A stretch of DNA of 64,000 nucleotides from Adiantum capillus-veneris (Eukaryota > Streptophyta > Polypodiopsida > Polypodiales > Pteridaceae). A program made the translations under genes and the position numbers. A model generated the notes under the pieces. The model was not told where the DNA came from, made no database searches, and was given only the letters and a program-made list of their open reading frames with translations. Below, piece after piece: positions 1 through 11,030 of the stretch; position 1 is the stretch's first letter, and each line of letters begins with the position of its first letter. Location: the NCBI GenBank assembly GCA_014529385.2, contig CM043956.1, positions 87,409,721-87,473,720 of the forward strand. Direction: 5' to 3'.

Positions 1-97
1 TGGATTGTATGCCAATATAAAACTACAGTAGAAACAACGTGCTCTTTGTCTTGGCTATGCTAGCCATGGTGTGAGCAGCCAGAACCATAGCCATAGT

Positions 98-100
<3 letters not shown>

Positions 101-152
<52 letters not shown>
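101..152. repeat. (CT)n microsatellite
   Basis: A pure CT dinucleotide run of about 52 bases. Reading frames through it only give Arg-Glu or Ser-Leu repeat peptides and are not genes. Nothing else is recognisable in 1-458. Confidence 0.97.
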
Positions 153-154
<2 letters not shown>

Positions 155-458
155 GGGTGCGAGCTGCACACAGTTGTGCACATGCCAATGGGATATCAAT
201 TTCAGAGGGCTTCTCGTCTTTTGATGCCTACGAGCCAACAATTGAACACAAAATGGATACTACTCCAAGTATGAGCATCCAGCCACTTCATCTCTCACAA
301 ACCTCGCTTACATGAGAGATTATTGGTCTACAAAGAAGCGTCAACAAAGAAGCAAGGAAAGGGTTCCCAACATCATTGGGAGAGCTTCAACATGCAAGTC
401 AAGGAAGAATATTTGCTCAACAGTGACCCGATGTTGGCGCAACCAAACATGAGGTCTT

Positions 459-1505
459 TTGGCTAGCGAGCAAAAGGAGCTCTTCCAGGAACTACTCCAA
501 CATAATACGTTTTCAAAACTCATGGTCGCCGATGTTCAATCCGGTCTTGTGTCTGGCATCCGCAATACACTTACACAGCTCAAGGTCCCTCGTTTTGCAA
601 ACGAAATTTTTCAAGAAAACCTCTTTGAGCATTTTTTTAAATACTATTAGGTGTTCATCGTAGGAACATTGTAGCGGCAACTTCTTGGCTACACATGAAA
701 GATGAGGATGAGGTGTTACCATTGTTTTCCTGTCAAAGATCGCTTCATCGTGGGACCCATGTAAATTCTTTAACAAGGGATATAGTCTATGCCTTCACAG
801 TTCATAGGTGATCAGAAAGCGTCTTCTAGTAGCTTCATCGTGGGACCCATGTAAATTCTTTAACAAGGGATATAGTCTATGCCTTCACAGTTCATAGGTG
901 ATCAGAAAGCGTCTTCTAGTAGCGCATGATGGCATTTGTCTCAATGTAGCTAGTGCCTTGATAGGTGGAGCGGTGGGGGATCCTATGTGGACACTTGTTA
1001 TGGTGGTGGAGGGGGGAAAACTCACCTTTTTTGGAGTGTGTCGCTCCAATTGCAGAGGACAAGAACACTAATGCACCTACAAAAGACTCACATGGCCATT
1101 ACTATAGGGTCAAGTATTGTGGCACAGCGGACTTTGGGACTGCACAAGATAGAGCATTTGAATTCCATTTTGCACATTCTTATACACTCAATGTATAAGA
1201 ATTGTGTTGTAAAATTTAAAGATCAAGTGTTGGAATCATGCACGTTACATCTCAAAAAAGTGTTCCATCCTCAATTTTTGAATGCCCTCGATCATCATTT
1301 CTCACCATTGTGGTTGGAAGGGTATATCTGGTCGTTGGAGACTAGGGTCTCTCTTAATAAAAAGGACATTTGTAAATTCAAAATTGAAGAGAAGAGTGTT
1401 GTGAAACATCCTGTTCATTTTCTAGATGAATATCGGGTACAAAAATATCATTTTTTGTTAATGTTGCCTCTTGCTTGGGTTATGTATAGTGTGAATAGAT
1501 TCTAA
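459..1505 (+). other. Unrecognised, weakly coding-like stretch
   Basis: Short open frames at 459-650 and 987-1505 carry no family motif that I recognise. A 90-bp direct duplication lies between them, so any gene here would already be disrupted. It may be decayed transposon sequence. I do not assign a function, and 1506-1684 shows nothing either. Confidence 0.2.
742..922. repeat. 90-bp tandem duplication
   Basis: Two essentially identical copies lie head to tail. The block starting CTTCATCGTGGG at 743 recurs at 833. The near identity implies a recent event. Confidence 0.93.
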
Positions 1506-1684
1506 TTTGGTATTATGCAGCCATGTACATAGTTTCAAGGGGAGCAATTCTACCTCTTATGGGAATATGCTTTGAGGCCAAGGAAGGTAATAATCATTTT
1601 GAAGCTTTACAGAGGTCTAAGTATTGTTTGTTACATACCATACCCAATTGATATTTCAAAAAGACCTTCAACTTCACAATGCCA

Positions 1685-1817
1685 AAAGTTTCTCACCTGG
1701 GTACTTGTCAAAAGCTAGAACCAAATGATGAGGAACTTTGGTACTTCATCAAATGATTCTCAAAACTTAGAGTTGTATAGTACCTATAGCATCAATTTTG
1801 GTATTTTAGGATGGCTT
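1685..1817. repeat. Left part of GTAC-rich array, split by an LTR element
   Basis: Segments such as TTGGTACTTCATCAAATGAT, and the phrase 'ttaggatggct' just before 1818, recur in the array at 5025-6010. The array was continuous until the 1818-5022 element inserted into it. Uninterrupted versions of the insertion site are visible near 5232 and 5475. Confidence 0.75.
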
Positions 1818-2152
1818 TGTTAGGAAATGGATCGTGCTAGCTATGGTGGATAAAAGAGAAACATAATGTCAATGTGTGAGTGAGTGTGTGTGTGTGTGTG
1901 TGTAAGCAAGATTATCACTCAAGTGAATTAGGTTCCAAGATAGGATTAGGTTGGACTCATAAACACAATCTCGAGTATTGACTTAGCTCAGCACAAGCTC
2001 ACCATAGACAAGCATGTAGTGAAAAATCGAGTTGTTTTTATTCATTCATGAAATGAGCTTTAAGTAGCTCTATAGCCTTGCTCCACAGCATGTGGGATAA
2101 ATCCACTCTCTTCTCCTTGACTCACACTTTAGTACAAAGCTCACACTTTACA
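1818..2152 (-). repeat. 3' LTR of gag-only copia-like element, copy 1
   Basis: About 335 bp, matching 4701-5022, 18639-18961 and 28950-29272. It contains a short GT run near 1886-1904 whose length differs from copy to copy. Confidence 0.9.
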
Positions 2153-2196
2153 ATCCTCCCCTTGAGGTTTGGACTAAGACAAGATACTGAAGATGC

Positions 2197-2362
2197 ATGA
2201 TCCACACAAGCTAACAAAAATCCACATAGGATGGTAATATCCACACAGGAAAATAAAATCCACAAAGGATGGTGATATCCACACAGGATGGTAAAATCCA
2301 CACAAGAAAAATCCACAAAGGATGATGATGTCCACACAGGATGATAAGATCCACACTAGAAA
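2197..2362. repeat. About 18-bp minisatellite inside copia-like element
   Basis: Repeats of the type ATCCACACAGGATGGTAA, with units of variable length, lie between the gag stop and the 3' LTR. The same minisatellite is at 19009-19215 in the second copy, so it belongs to the family. In translation it gives Cys-Gly/Val-Trp-Ile repeats that I regard as meaningless. Confidence 0.85.
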
Positions 2363-2395
2363 AAGTCCTCCCCTACAAGTAGAGAGTCTGCATCT

Positions 2396-3367
2396 TCAAA
2401 ATGGGTCTTCATAAAATACAACGTTGCTCTCGTCTTCGTCCTTTTTGTCTTCTACTATGTGAGTTGATCCTCTGTCATGTCTCTTGCCTTCGTTGCTTCT
2501 GTTGTTGCTTCGACTACTGTTGTTTTCTCCACTGCTACTGCCTCCATTTGAGTAGCACCGAGAAGGAGGGTGTCCCTTCTTACCACATTTGATGCAAGGT
2601 TTGTTTGTGTAGCAATATTTTGCTACGTGTCCCATTCTTCCACATTCATAACATTTTCTTCCGTTTGTTGATGTCGATGGTGAATATCTTCCCCTTGAAG
2701 ATGTTGCGATAAAAACTCCTCCTAATGAGGTGAGTGAACCTCTTTGCTTTCTTTCTTCTGCTTGGAGTGAGTTGATGACATCTTGGAATGGTGGTACTGG
2801 TTCTTTCTCTTCAGGAATTGTGACTAAGTGGTCATAAGAAGGTGGAAGTGCACTTAATAGTATGGCCACTTTGTCATCTTCTGGTACTTCAACCTGGATG
2901 TAAGTGAGCTGTGTGAAAATGCTCTTGAGCCTATTCACTAGGCTAGCAATGTCCTCCCCTTCAATCATAGTAACTTTGTAAAGCTGTCTTTTAAGACTAA
3001 CTTTGCTTCTTTTGGCCCTAGCTCCAAAATTACTTTCTAGGACATGCCAGGCATCATGTGCATGCTTACATTCATCTATGAAATGCACGTAGTTGTCATG
3101 CAAGGAGGTGATGATCATTCCCAATGCTTGTTCCCCTTTGGCCAAATTTTGTGCACTTGCTATGAGTGTAGATGCCTTAGTGTGCACTCCATCTACACTT
3201 GCTATGAGTGTAGATGCCTTAGTGTGCACTCCATCGGGTTCGTCTTGTTGCTCTAAGGCAGTGCTGATGATATACCACAAACATTTTTTCATAAGGTAGC
3301 CTCTTAACTTCGTTTTCCAAGTGTGAAATCCCTCCCCGTTGAATTTTTCTATTCCCTTGTCCCCCAT
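2396..3367 (-). CDS. Copia-type Gag (capsid/nucleocapsid) protein, 323 aa
   Basis: This is the structural Gag protein of the 1818-5022 element; it would package element RNA in cytoplasmic particles. The N-terminus (FNGEGFHTWKTKLRGYL) has the copia-type Gag signature. Near residues 240-275 there are two consecutive zinc knuckles, CYECGRMGHVAKYC and CIKCGKKGHPPSRC, both with the full CCHC set. The C-terminus is acidic (EDKKDEDE). A perfect 14-residue duplication (DGVHTKASTLIAS plus V or A) at about residues 49-76 comes from a 42-bp DNA duplication. The frame is intact from ATG to stop, which is unusual among the elements here and suggests fairly recent activity or selection on Gag. No pol follows. 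Confidence 0.85.
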   Translation of the reverse strand: MGDKGIEKFNGEGFHTWKTKLRGYLMKKCLWYIISTALEQQDEPDGVHTKASTLIASVDGVHTKASTLIASAQNLAKGEQALGMIITSLHDNYVHFIDECKHAHDAWHVLESNFGARAKRSKVSLKRQLYKVTMIEGEDIASLVNRLKSIFTQLTYIQVEVPEDDKVAILLSALPPSYDHLVTIPEEKEPVPPFQDVINSLQAEERKQRGSLTSLGGVFIATSSRGRYSPSTSTNGRKCYECGRMGHVAKYCYTNKPCIKCGKKGHPPSRCYSNGGSSSGENNSSRSNNRSNEGKRHDRGSTHIVEDKKDEDESNVVFYEDPF

Positions 3368-4689
3368 TTGTGCTGATAGAGGGGTCTTAGATTAGGAGAC
3401 TCTCCTAGCCAGTGTCTGCCTCTTTACACGGTGCACAAATAAAGAAAGATAATATTTGTTTGCAAGTTATTGTGCTTGGCTGCAAGATTTCAATTTTAAT
3501 GTCTTCTTAATAAAATGTGAACTACCTCTTCACTCGAGGCGAAGTCACCCTTCACATACACCTTTGAGTTCTTCTTTGATGTGACTGGAATGAGCCTTTG
3601 AAGTTGGCTTTGGATACCTTTGGAGCTCCCTTTTAAAAGCTTTGTATGCTCGAAGAAGCGTCTTCTACCTTTCTTCTTTAGTGCTTGAGGCCGCCTTTGA
3701 ATGCCTTTTGGAAGGCTTTGAAAGCTTGGCTGCAGCTTTGGTGGGAGCAAGCCCTTAAAGGGGTTTGATTGCTTTGGTCATTTCAGCAGGCGGGAGCAGG
3801 CTCTTAAATCCTCTCAAAGGTTTGAGGCAACAACCTTGTGGGAATGTGTTCCAAGGCTTGGTCAAGGGCGGGCCTTAGCAGGCGTGGGAAGGGAGGCCCA
3901 AGAGGGGCGGACCCGCAAATGGTATCCAATGTGGTTTGGTGCCTCAGTTGGGATCTGCGACCAGATGTTGTGGGTAGGTGCGGGGTCAGGCCGGGCGGCC
4001 AGTCAGGCAGGCGCGATCGGACAGGCGGCCAATCGGGCATGCACGGGCAGACAGTCGGCCGGTCGGGGTCCGTTCGGACCCTGAAACTTCTATGTAAGAC
4101 GGCTTATCGCCGGGGCTGAAGTCCACCAGTGGGCCTTCACGCGCGTGGTCACGCCAAGGTCAACTTGCCTTTAGCTTTATTAGGCAGTGGTCCCACCGAC
4201 CCTATCTCATAAACCCAACAATGGGTAAATGCATTGAATGCTCCTTCCTCCCCACACACACAAAGTGCCTCTGTGGCTCTGTTCTACAGAAAATTCCAAA
4301 GAATGAGAATGAAAGAAGCTAAGCTTGGAGCATGAAGAAGAATAATCGGAATGCAACAATCTTGGGCTCAATGGAAAGCTCTCGAGACAGGCTACGCACA
4401 CACACCAATCGTAAATGCCAATTTTACTAAAATGAGGAGCAGATTTTGAATGAAAAATGCAAGTTTCTAATGAAATCTTATGCTAATTAATCTTCCAATT
4501 AGCTAGTGAGTAGTGGCTCAAGAGTCTTTAGCTCAAGAACATGCTCATGCTAGCCAATGGAATACTAATTAGGTATGCATTATGCAATAGAAGAGCAAAC
4601 CTAATGGATCTATCTAATGATGATCAATGAATGCTAATTGTACAAACATGCCAATGCATAATAGCAAGCCTAGCTAGCATACCCGATCT
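3368..4689 (-). other. Leader region of gag-only element
   Basis: Between primer site and gag there is about 1.3 kb without a convincing gene. The GC-rich part (3838-4080) has open frames on both strands made of Gly/Arg/Pro-rich peptide, which I reject as compositional. The block at 3838-3906 recurs at 28072-28140 in the second copy, so it is family sequence. Confidence 0.6.
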
Positions 4690-4699
4690 CTGATACCAT
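4690..4699 (-). promoter_or_regulatory. Primer-binding site (initiator Met tRNA type)
   Basis: Read on the minus strand this is TGGTATCAGAG, two bases from the LTR end. It matches the usual plant retrotransposon primer site complementary to the 3' end of initiator tRNA-Met, and it fixes the element orientation as minus. Confidence 0.85.
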
Positions 4700-4700
4700 A

Positions 4701-5022
4701 TGTTAAGAAATGGATCGTGCTAGCTATGGTGGATGAAAGAGAAACATAATGTCAATGTGTGAGTGTGTGTGTGTAAGCAAAGTTATCACTAAAGTGAATT
4801 AGGTTCCAAGATAGGATTAGCTTGGACTCATAAACACAATCTTGAGTATTGACTTAGCTTAGACAAGCTCACCATAGGCAAGCATGTAGTGCAAAATAGA
4901 GTTGTTTTTATTCATTCATGAAATGAGCTTTAAGTAGCTCTACAGCGTTGCTCCACAACATGTGGGATAAATCCACTCTCTTCTCCTTGACTCACACTTT
5001 AGGACAAAGCTCACACTTTAGA
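4701..5022 (-). repeat. 5' LTR of gag-only copia-like element, copy 1
   Basis: About 322 bp, paired with 1818-2152. The outer end reads TTTAGA instead of TTTACA, a point change at the LTR terminus. Confidence 0.9.
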
Positions 5023-5024
5023 GG

Positions 5025-6010
5025 CTTGGTTACCATTCGCACAGTACCAAGTCCATGGGACTGGTATTATCAAGTCTCTTTGTAGTATTCTTTGTTTGGT
5101 TATCTTAACTTTAGAGTGCCTAGAGTTCCCAACTTGGAACTTTACAATGTTGTTGCTAGTATTTGAACAATACCAACAATGATTCTTCAAAACATAGAGT
5201 TGACCAACACCCAAATCACCACTCTTGGTACTTTAGGATGGCTTGGATACTATCTCTCAGTACCAAGTCCATGGGACTGTTATTATCATGTCTCTTTGTA
5301 GTGTTTTTTGTTTGGTAATCTTAACTTTACAGTACTCAGAGTTCCCAGCCTGGTACTTCAAAATGTTGTGTGTAGTATTTTCACAGTACCAAGTCATTGA
5401 AACTTTCGGACTTTGGTAGTTCATCAAATGATTCTTCAGAGCTGACCAGCACCCAAACCACCAATCTTGGTACTTTAGGATGGCTTGGGTATTATCTCTT
5501 AGTACCAAGTCCATGGGACTCCTATTATCATGTATCTTTGTAGTATTCTTTGTTTTTGGTAATCTTAACTTTAGAGTACCCAGAGTTCCCAACCTAGTAC
5601 TTCACAATGCTGTGTATAGTATTTGCATAGTACCAAGTCATTGAGGTTTTTTGGTAGTTCATCAAGTGATTCTTTGAAACTTAGAGTTGTACAACACCCA
5701 AATCACCAATCTGGTACTCTACAATCTGCGTAGTACCAAGTCCTTGGGACTAGTACCCAGTGTTCCAAACCTGGTACTTTACAATGTTGTGGGTAGTATT
5801 TTCACATTACCAGGTCATTAATACTTTGGTACGTTGGCACTTCATCCAATGACCTTACAAAACTTAAGGCTAATCAGTACCCAAAGCACTCATTTTGGAA
5901 CTTTACAATGTCTTGGGTATATTTGCATAGTACCAAGTCTCTGAGGCTGGTACTGTGCTGAATTCTCTGGTAGTTGAATTCTCGGTTTCAAATTTGGTAC
6001 TTTACTATCT
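5025..6010. repeat. GTAC-rich tandem array (left of transposase-like gene)
   Basis: Degenerate repeats of about 216-242 bp: the phrase ACCAAGTCCATGGGACT occurs near 5046, 5262 and 5504. Each unit contains several TGGTACTTT and AGTACCAAG words in both orientations. By eye there are about twenty GTAC tetramers in one kilobase, far above chance. Their role is unknown; they could be subterminal transposase-binding repeats of a transposon whose gene lies at 6044-7920. Confidence 0.75.
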
Positions 6011-6043
6011 ACTTTTGGGTCCAGTTAGTGTAACTTTTGAGTC

Positions 6044-7920
6044 TTGCATTTTTGTGTCATCTTCAGGAATTCTAACCTACATTGTTTTTGTATCTCAGGT
6101 GGAATTTACAAGAGATTCAAACGAACGCACCCCATGATCAAGTTGTCTCTTAGGTCTTTTGAGGTCTTGAAGCCATTCTTTGTTCAAAAGCTAAAAGAAT
6201 GGTATACTTGTTGCTTTGTGTATCATTTGCAGATGTTATTCCTCAAGGAGGCTTTCAATAACATGCAGCAAAATAAGTTTGGGCATCATGAAAAAGCTCA
6301 TATTTGCAGATGTTCTGTGTGTTGTAGCAATAATGATGCAAATCAGTGCTCTGCAAACCAGGTAGTATGGCATCACACAAGTAGTTTGTGGGAATCCATT
6401 TTGTGTCCAAAGCCGGTTGAAAACAAGTTCCACACAAAGAAATTCTTGGTCAGGGAATGTTCTCAATGTGGCATAACCACGTTGACCTTCTACCCAGATG
6501 AGATTTCCAATGATAGCAAGAAGGTGTTTGTCAAGGTGTTCATAGACGTCAGCAGTGGACATGTGGCTGATGATGGAAGTGAAAAGAAAAGAAAAGACTT
6601 GGTTCTACAAAGAATGTCAGGTGCTTCTTTCTTTTTGCTGCAAAGTATCTAAAATATTTCATCAAGCACAACTTCATGTTTCGGTGACAGGCACAACAGT
6701 TTAAAGAAAGCATGCTTAGATTTCTTAGCAATGTTGTTGTATTTGTAATTGACTTTGCGGAGAATTATTCATTCAAAATATAGAATGAAATACAATCGAT
6801 GCATTCGTGGTTCAACACAAGTAACAATCCTTGTGCATATTACATATATTAGCAATTTGGGAGGTGACGTACAAAAGACACTGCATTTCTACATATCTAA
6901 TGATAAGCAGCATGATACATTGTTTATGCAGCATTGATTTATGCTTCATGAAAGGTGGCTGAAAGATCAAGGTCACCGTTTGCGATATCATTAGGTGTGG
7001 TCAGATGGTGCAACATCGTAATTCAAGGCACGTCAACCTTTTTACTTTCCTGCAAGGTACCATCAATTCACAGGCTTGCACATGATGTGGAACTTCTCCC
7101 CATCGGGGCATGGAAAAGGGGAGCATGATGGAGCTGGTGCTATCATCAAGAGAACACTAACGCATGAGGATCTAAAACCAGATGTGCCTCCAATGAAGGG
7201 TGCGGAGGGTGCGGTGGGATATCCAGCAGGAATGTCAATGAATCCAAGGCTCGCATGTGTGACCCATTTTGTAGATGGTTATTCACCTGAGCACCCATGT
7301 GCTCTACGTCTTCATGCACTCTCATGCTTTTGTGATGCATGTTTAAGTGGGCAATGGGGGAGATGCAAGAGCAAACAATAAGAATGGAAATACATATCCA
7401 TTGTATCGGTGCAAGAGGTGGACAATTAGGATAGTGAAGAAGAGGAGGGAGCCAAAGAGGATGATAGCAACATGACAACTGTATCAATGAGATGGGACAT
7501 CAACTTGCCAATGTATGAGGGAAACCCATAGACAATGTATGAAATGTTGTCCATTGGGGACAACTTTGGAGTGAAGGCAGCTAAAGGTGATGAGGACTTT
7601 TATCTTTTGAAATGCACCAAAGCCATGTACCAGGCACATAAATCACAAAGGGATAAGTGGCACAACAAGATTGTTAGAGGTAGACTTGTGGTTGAAGGCT
7701 TGTACTATGGCCAAGTGGATGGGAAATGTGATACATAAAACCTTCTTGATCATACACCACCAGTCATGATCTATTCCCACCTTGTAAGAGCCATACGAAT
7801 TTCAATGGAGCCTATGTCTAGACTCCAAAACATGTTTATGTTAACCAATGAGGTGTATGAAAATGTATACAATAGTATGCCATATAATGACGATGGAGAA
7901 GAGGATGAGGGCATTTGACC
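6044..7920 (+). pseudogene. Decayed DDE-transposase-like gene (DFAENY / SDGA / HGKG family)
   Basis: A protein-like reading continues through several frames. The Cys/His-rich N-terminal part (6150-6500) has CRCSVC, a Trp-rich segment and CSQCG. It is followed by KYFIKHNF and VIDFAENYSF (about 6652-6771, frame 1), THFYISNDKQHDTLF-like text (6749-6937, frame 2), WSDGA (6998-7012) and HGKGEHDGAGAIIKR (7109-7153). A C-terminal piece (7535-7740 and beyond) ends in an acidic tail near 7915. Breaks include stops at 6781-6783 and 7019-7021 and at least one frameshift. Similar motif order occurs in poorly characterised plant and animal proteins that I believe are transposase-related. The Asp of DFAENY, the Asp of SDGA and an acid near HGKGEHDG would be the presumed catalytic triad. 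The family name is uncertain. Confidence 0.6.
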
Positions 7921-8089
7921 CATCCCCACCTCTGTCATTCAAGAGATTGAGTAATTTGTACTGGGTCTGCCATTCAAGCTTGAGTAATTTGTCCTTTCCC
8001 TCTCTACCTCCACTATGTATGCACATCACATGCTACATTGTTGAGGTTAGTGATATAACATAAATTAAAGGACCCTGAAAAAAAGTGAG

Positions 8090-9290
8090 TTACAATCGTC
8101 TTACAATGAGAAGATCACTGCCAAATTTGGAACTTACTAGTACTGGTAATTGTAACTTCCCAAGCTCACAATTTTATTTTTTTTCAAACAAGGCTAACTC
8201 TGCTATAAAGTTTATATAATCAACTTCCATGACATAGAATCACCCTACAATGAGAAGACCTATACCAAATTTGGTACTTACCAATACCATTACTTCAAGC
8301 CTCACAAGCTTCAAATTTGGTATTGTTATTAAAATTTCCCCAGCCCATTAGTTTTTTTCCCAAAATAAGCTTTCTTCTACAATCACTTTGTAGTGAGATG
8401 ACCAACACCAAATTTGGTACTTTACAAAGCAAATTTGGTAGATGTCAATGCCAATACCAAAAGTACCAAATTTGTACTGGTATACCTGACTTACCCAACC
8501 CATAATATTGTTTTTTTAAAATAAGCTATCTTCAACAATCACCCTGTAATGAGATGAACAACACCCAATTTGATACTTTATAGTACCAAATTTTCCAATG
8601 CCAATATCACAAGCACCAAATTTTGTACTGGTATACCTAACTTTCCCAACCCCTTAAAAAATTTCCCAAAATAAGCTATCTTCAACAATCACCCCGTAGT
8701 GAGATGAAAAACACCCAATTTTGTACTTTATAGTACCAAATTTGGTAGTTTCCAATGCCAATATCACAAGCACCAAATTTTGTACTGGTATACCTAACTT
8801 CCCTAGCCCATAATATTGTTTTTTCCAAAATAAGCTATCTTCAACAATCACCCTGTAGTGAGATGAACATCACCCAATTTGGTACTTTACCAAATTTGGT
8901 AGTTGCCAATGCCAGTATCACAAGCACCCAATTTTGTACTTGTGTATCTAACTTCCCCAGGCCATAATATTGTTCTTTTCCAAAATAAGCTCTCCCCAAA
9001 ATAAGATTTCTTCTACAATCACCCTGTATTGATATGAGAAGCACCCAATTTGGTACTTTACGGTACCCAATTTACCATTACCAAAGCCTGAAAGTTGTCA
9101 TTCCCAATACCAAAGGCTTCAAATTTGATAATGGTAATTATAATTTCCCGAGCCCACAATGGTAAATTTTTCCAAAAGAAAGCTTTGCTATAAAGTTCAT
9201 ACAATGGATTTTCCATGGTCACAATCACCCTACAATGAGAAGACCAGTATCAAATTTGGTACTTACCAGTGCCAAATCCAAAGATCAAGA
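8090..9290. repeat. Tandem array (right of transposase-like gene)
   Basis: Degenerate units of about 150-171 bp contain CAATCACCCTGTAGTGAGATG (anchors near 8380, 8536, 8686, 8845 and 9016), ACCAAATTTGGTACTTT and AAAATAAGCT. It is rich in GTAC words like the left array but is not the same repeat. The dyad-symmetric word ACCAAATTTGGT recurs. Confidence 0.8.
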
Positions 9291-10612
9291 CAAAATGACC
9301 ACAGAAGCGTACTATAAGAAAAATGACTAAATGGACATTAGTGGATTTTTATTTTCACATAAAGAGGAATACATAGCAGACTGCACCAGGAAAATTTTCT
9401 TTCTTTGTTTCACAAATCATGGGTTGATAGGGGGGTCAAAGCGATAAGTGTATCTCTCTCATTGAATGAAATAATCAACAACGAGAGGGCTAACGTTGTC
9501 TTCTACATCAAAGGCGGGGTGTTGACGGCTATATGTTGTCTAGTAGGGAGCAAAAATCCAGCCCTCTAGCCAAGGCTTGACCAAGTCCGTGAAATACAAG
9601 GGATAGTAGGGATCAAGGTACGAAGGCTCATATGATCAAATGGCCAGACAGTTCTCATAATCATTTCTAAGAGACTTTTATATCTACAGTCATTTACAAG
9701 TATGGTAGTGTTGGCATTATATGACAGGTGATTTTTCCACATTGATCTCTGCCATTTTTGTAAGGTATTGGTGACACTCTCTTTGTGTGCATCTACATGA
9801 CATATATGTTATGCATCCCAGTATTGTGAGAGTGGTCTTCAAATATGCAAATATGCAAGAGGATTCAACCCTCTGTAGCATGGTGGCAGTTAGGCTTCAA
9901 AAGCTACACAAAGATCATAGACATTAGAAAAATTTTGAACTCATTTTTGGGCCTTTTAAGAGTGCCACATCATCAAAGTTGTACAAAAGAAGGCAACCCG
10001 GTAGACCCCTCTAAATATTGCTTGGAACCCCATGATATGACCTATCATTGGAAAGTTCTTGAAAAATGGATTCTAAAGAGCCAAAGTCCGAAAAGTTTGG
10101 ATGACTTCTATGAAAGTCATGCCATTTTTTTTTCAATCAACCAGGTTTTGTTACGGTTACGGTAATCTAAAATCACCTTTTTCTAGATCTACATGAAGGC
10201 AATGTCCAATACATGCATGCTATATATCAATAGATAGCATTTGAAGAGTAGATTCTAAATATCCAACCTCCGACAAGTTTGGATCTTATTTGCAAAAATT
10301 TACCGATCCCCACTTTTTGAAAGCTATGCCACATCAACAATTCTTACAAGGCCCATTTTTTAGTCCAAACTTTTCCTAATGAGGCTTGAGGCACAAGTAA
10401 CTTTTACTTATTGCTCTTCATTTATTTCTTTATTAACCTTGTCTAAGAGTCCTTTGTCATGACTCATAAGTCATACCTTAGGCCAAAATTATAGGTATGA
10501 GATGGTGCCCAAGTTTAAATCCTAGTGTCCCACTATTAATTTGAAGAGGAAAACTTGCACACCTTATATTTACATGACAGATTAATGAGAGCACATTAAC
10601 TAGGAGCTTGCA
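9291..10612. other. Unassigned sequence
   Basis: AT-rich. The longest open frame (9845-10165) has no recognisable motif. Related phrases, 'tggattctaaagagccaaa' near 10070 and 'gtagattctaaatatccaa' near 10250, hint at an old internal duplication. I see no gene I can support. Confidence 0.4.
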
Positions 10613-11018
10613 TGTTGTGGTGCAAAGCTAGGGTTAATGGGGCACAAATAGCAGTGAAGTAGTGGGCCTGATTCACTACTTATAGAGGATGTATAAGCAT
10701 CGGCATTTGGAGGAAGTCTGCTTGTTGTATTGAGGAGGCCTCCCTGGCACTGTCAAAGGCACAAGGTAGAAGCATTATGTCACCATACACACAGACATAG
10801 AGATAGCAAGAAGAAGAGATACACAGAGAAGACAGAGAAGGAGAAAAGGTAGAGAGAGAGAGAGTACGCGCAGAGAAAGGCGGATAGGTGGGTTGTGTTG
10901 ATTTATGATTGGTAGGTGTACACATATATAGGATGGTGTGTGTGGATATAAAGAGGTATTCGTGCCTTTTGGATTATCTAGGCGTGAAGCTGGAATAACT
11001 TATTTATTTATTCCAACA
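10613..11018 (-). repeat. Possible solo or 3' LTR of a copia-type element
   Basis: On the minus strand a purine tract (GCTGAGGGGGGA, 11019-11030) is directly followed by TGTTGGAATAAATAA, the usual look of a plant copia polypurine tract plus LTR start. The other LTR end is not clear, and no partner LTR or pol was found to the right. The start coordinate is a guess. Confidence 0.35.
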
Positions 11019-11030
11019 TCCCCCCTCAGC

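Larger units (their letters stand above)
1818..5022 (-). mobile_element. Gag-only copia-like LTR retrotransposon (copy 1)
   Basis: Two related LTRs (1818-2152 and 4701-5022) start TGTTA and end TTTACA or TTTAGA. They are bounded by the perfect 5-bp duplication GGCTT (1813-1817 and 5023-5027). The element is on the minus strand: the primer site (reverse complement TGGTATCAGAG) touches the right LTR at about 4690-4699, and a purine tract (read as CCTCAAGGGGAGGAT) touches the left LTR. The interior carries one Gag frame (2396-3367), a long leader (3368-4689) and a minisatellite. No protease, integrase or reverse transcriptase is seen. At 3.2 kb it looks non-autonomous and would need pol supplied in trans. 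Confidence 0.88.

Noticed and set aside
2122-2356. Cys-Gly/Trp-Ile repeat proteins on the minus strand (also 18957-19290)
   Set aside because: They are translations of the 18-bp minisatellite in the copia-like element and change frame with each indel.
3804-4119. Overlapping GC-rich open frames on both strands
   Set aside because: Open on both strands because of base composition, with Pro/Gly/Arg-rich nonsense and no domain. The region is retroelement leader, shared with 28072-28140.
5025-9290. Tandem arrays as a CRISPR array or a centromeric satellite
   Set aside because: Units are long, variable in length (150-242 bp) and degenerate, in a plant genomic context. Neither array is regular enough for a satellite of uniform monomers.
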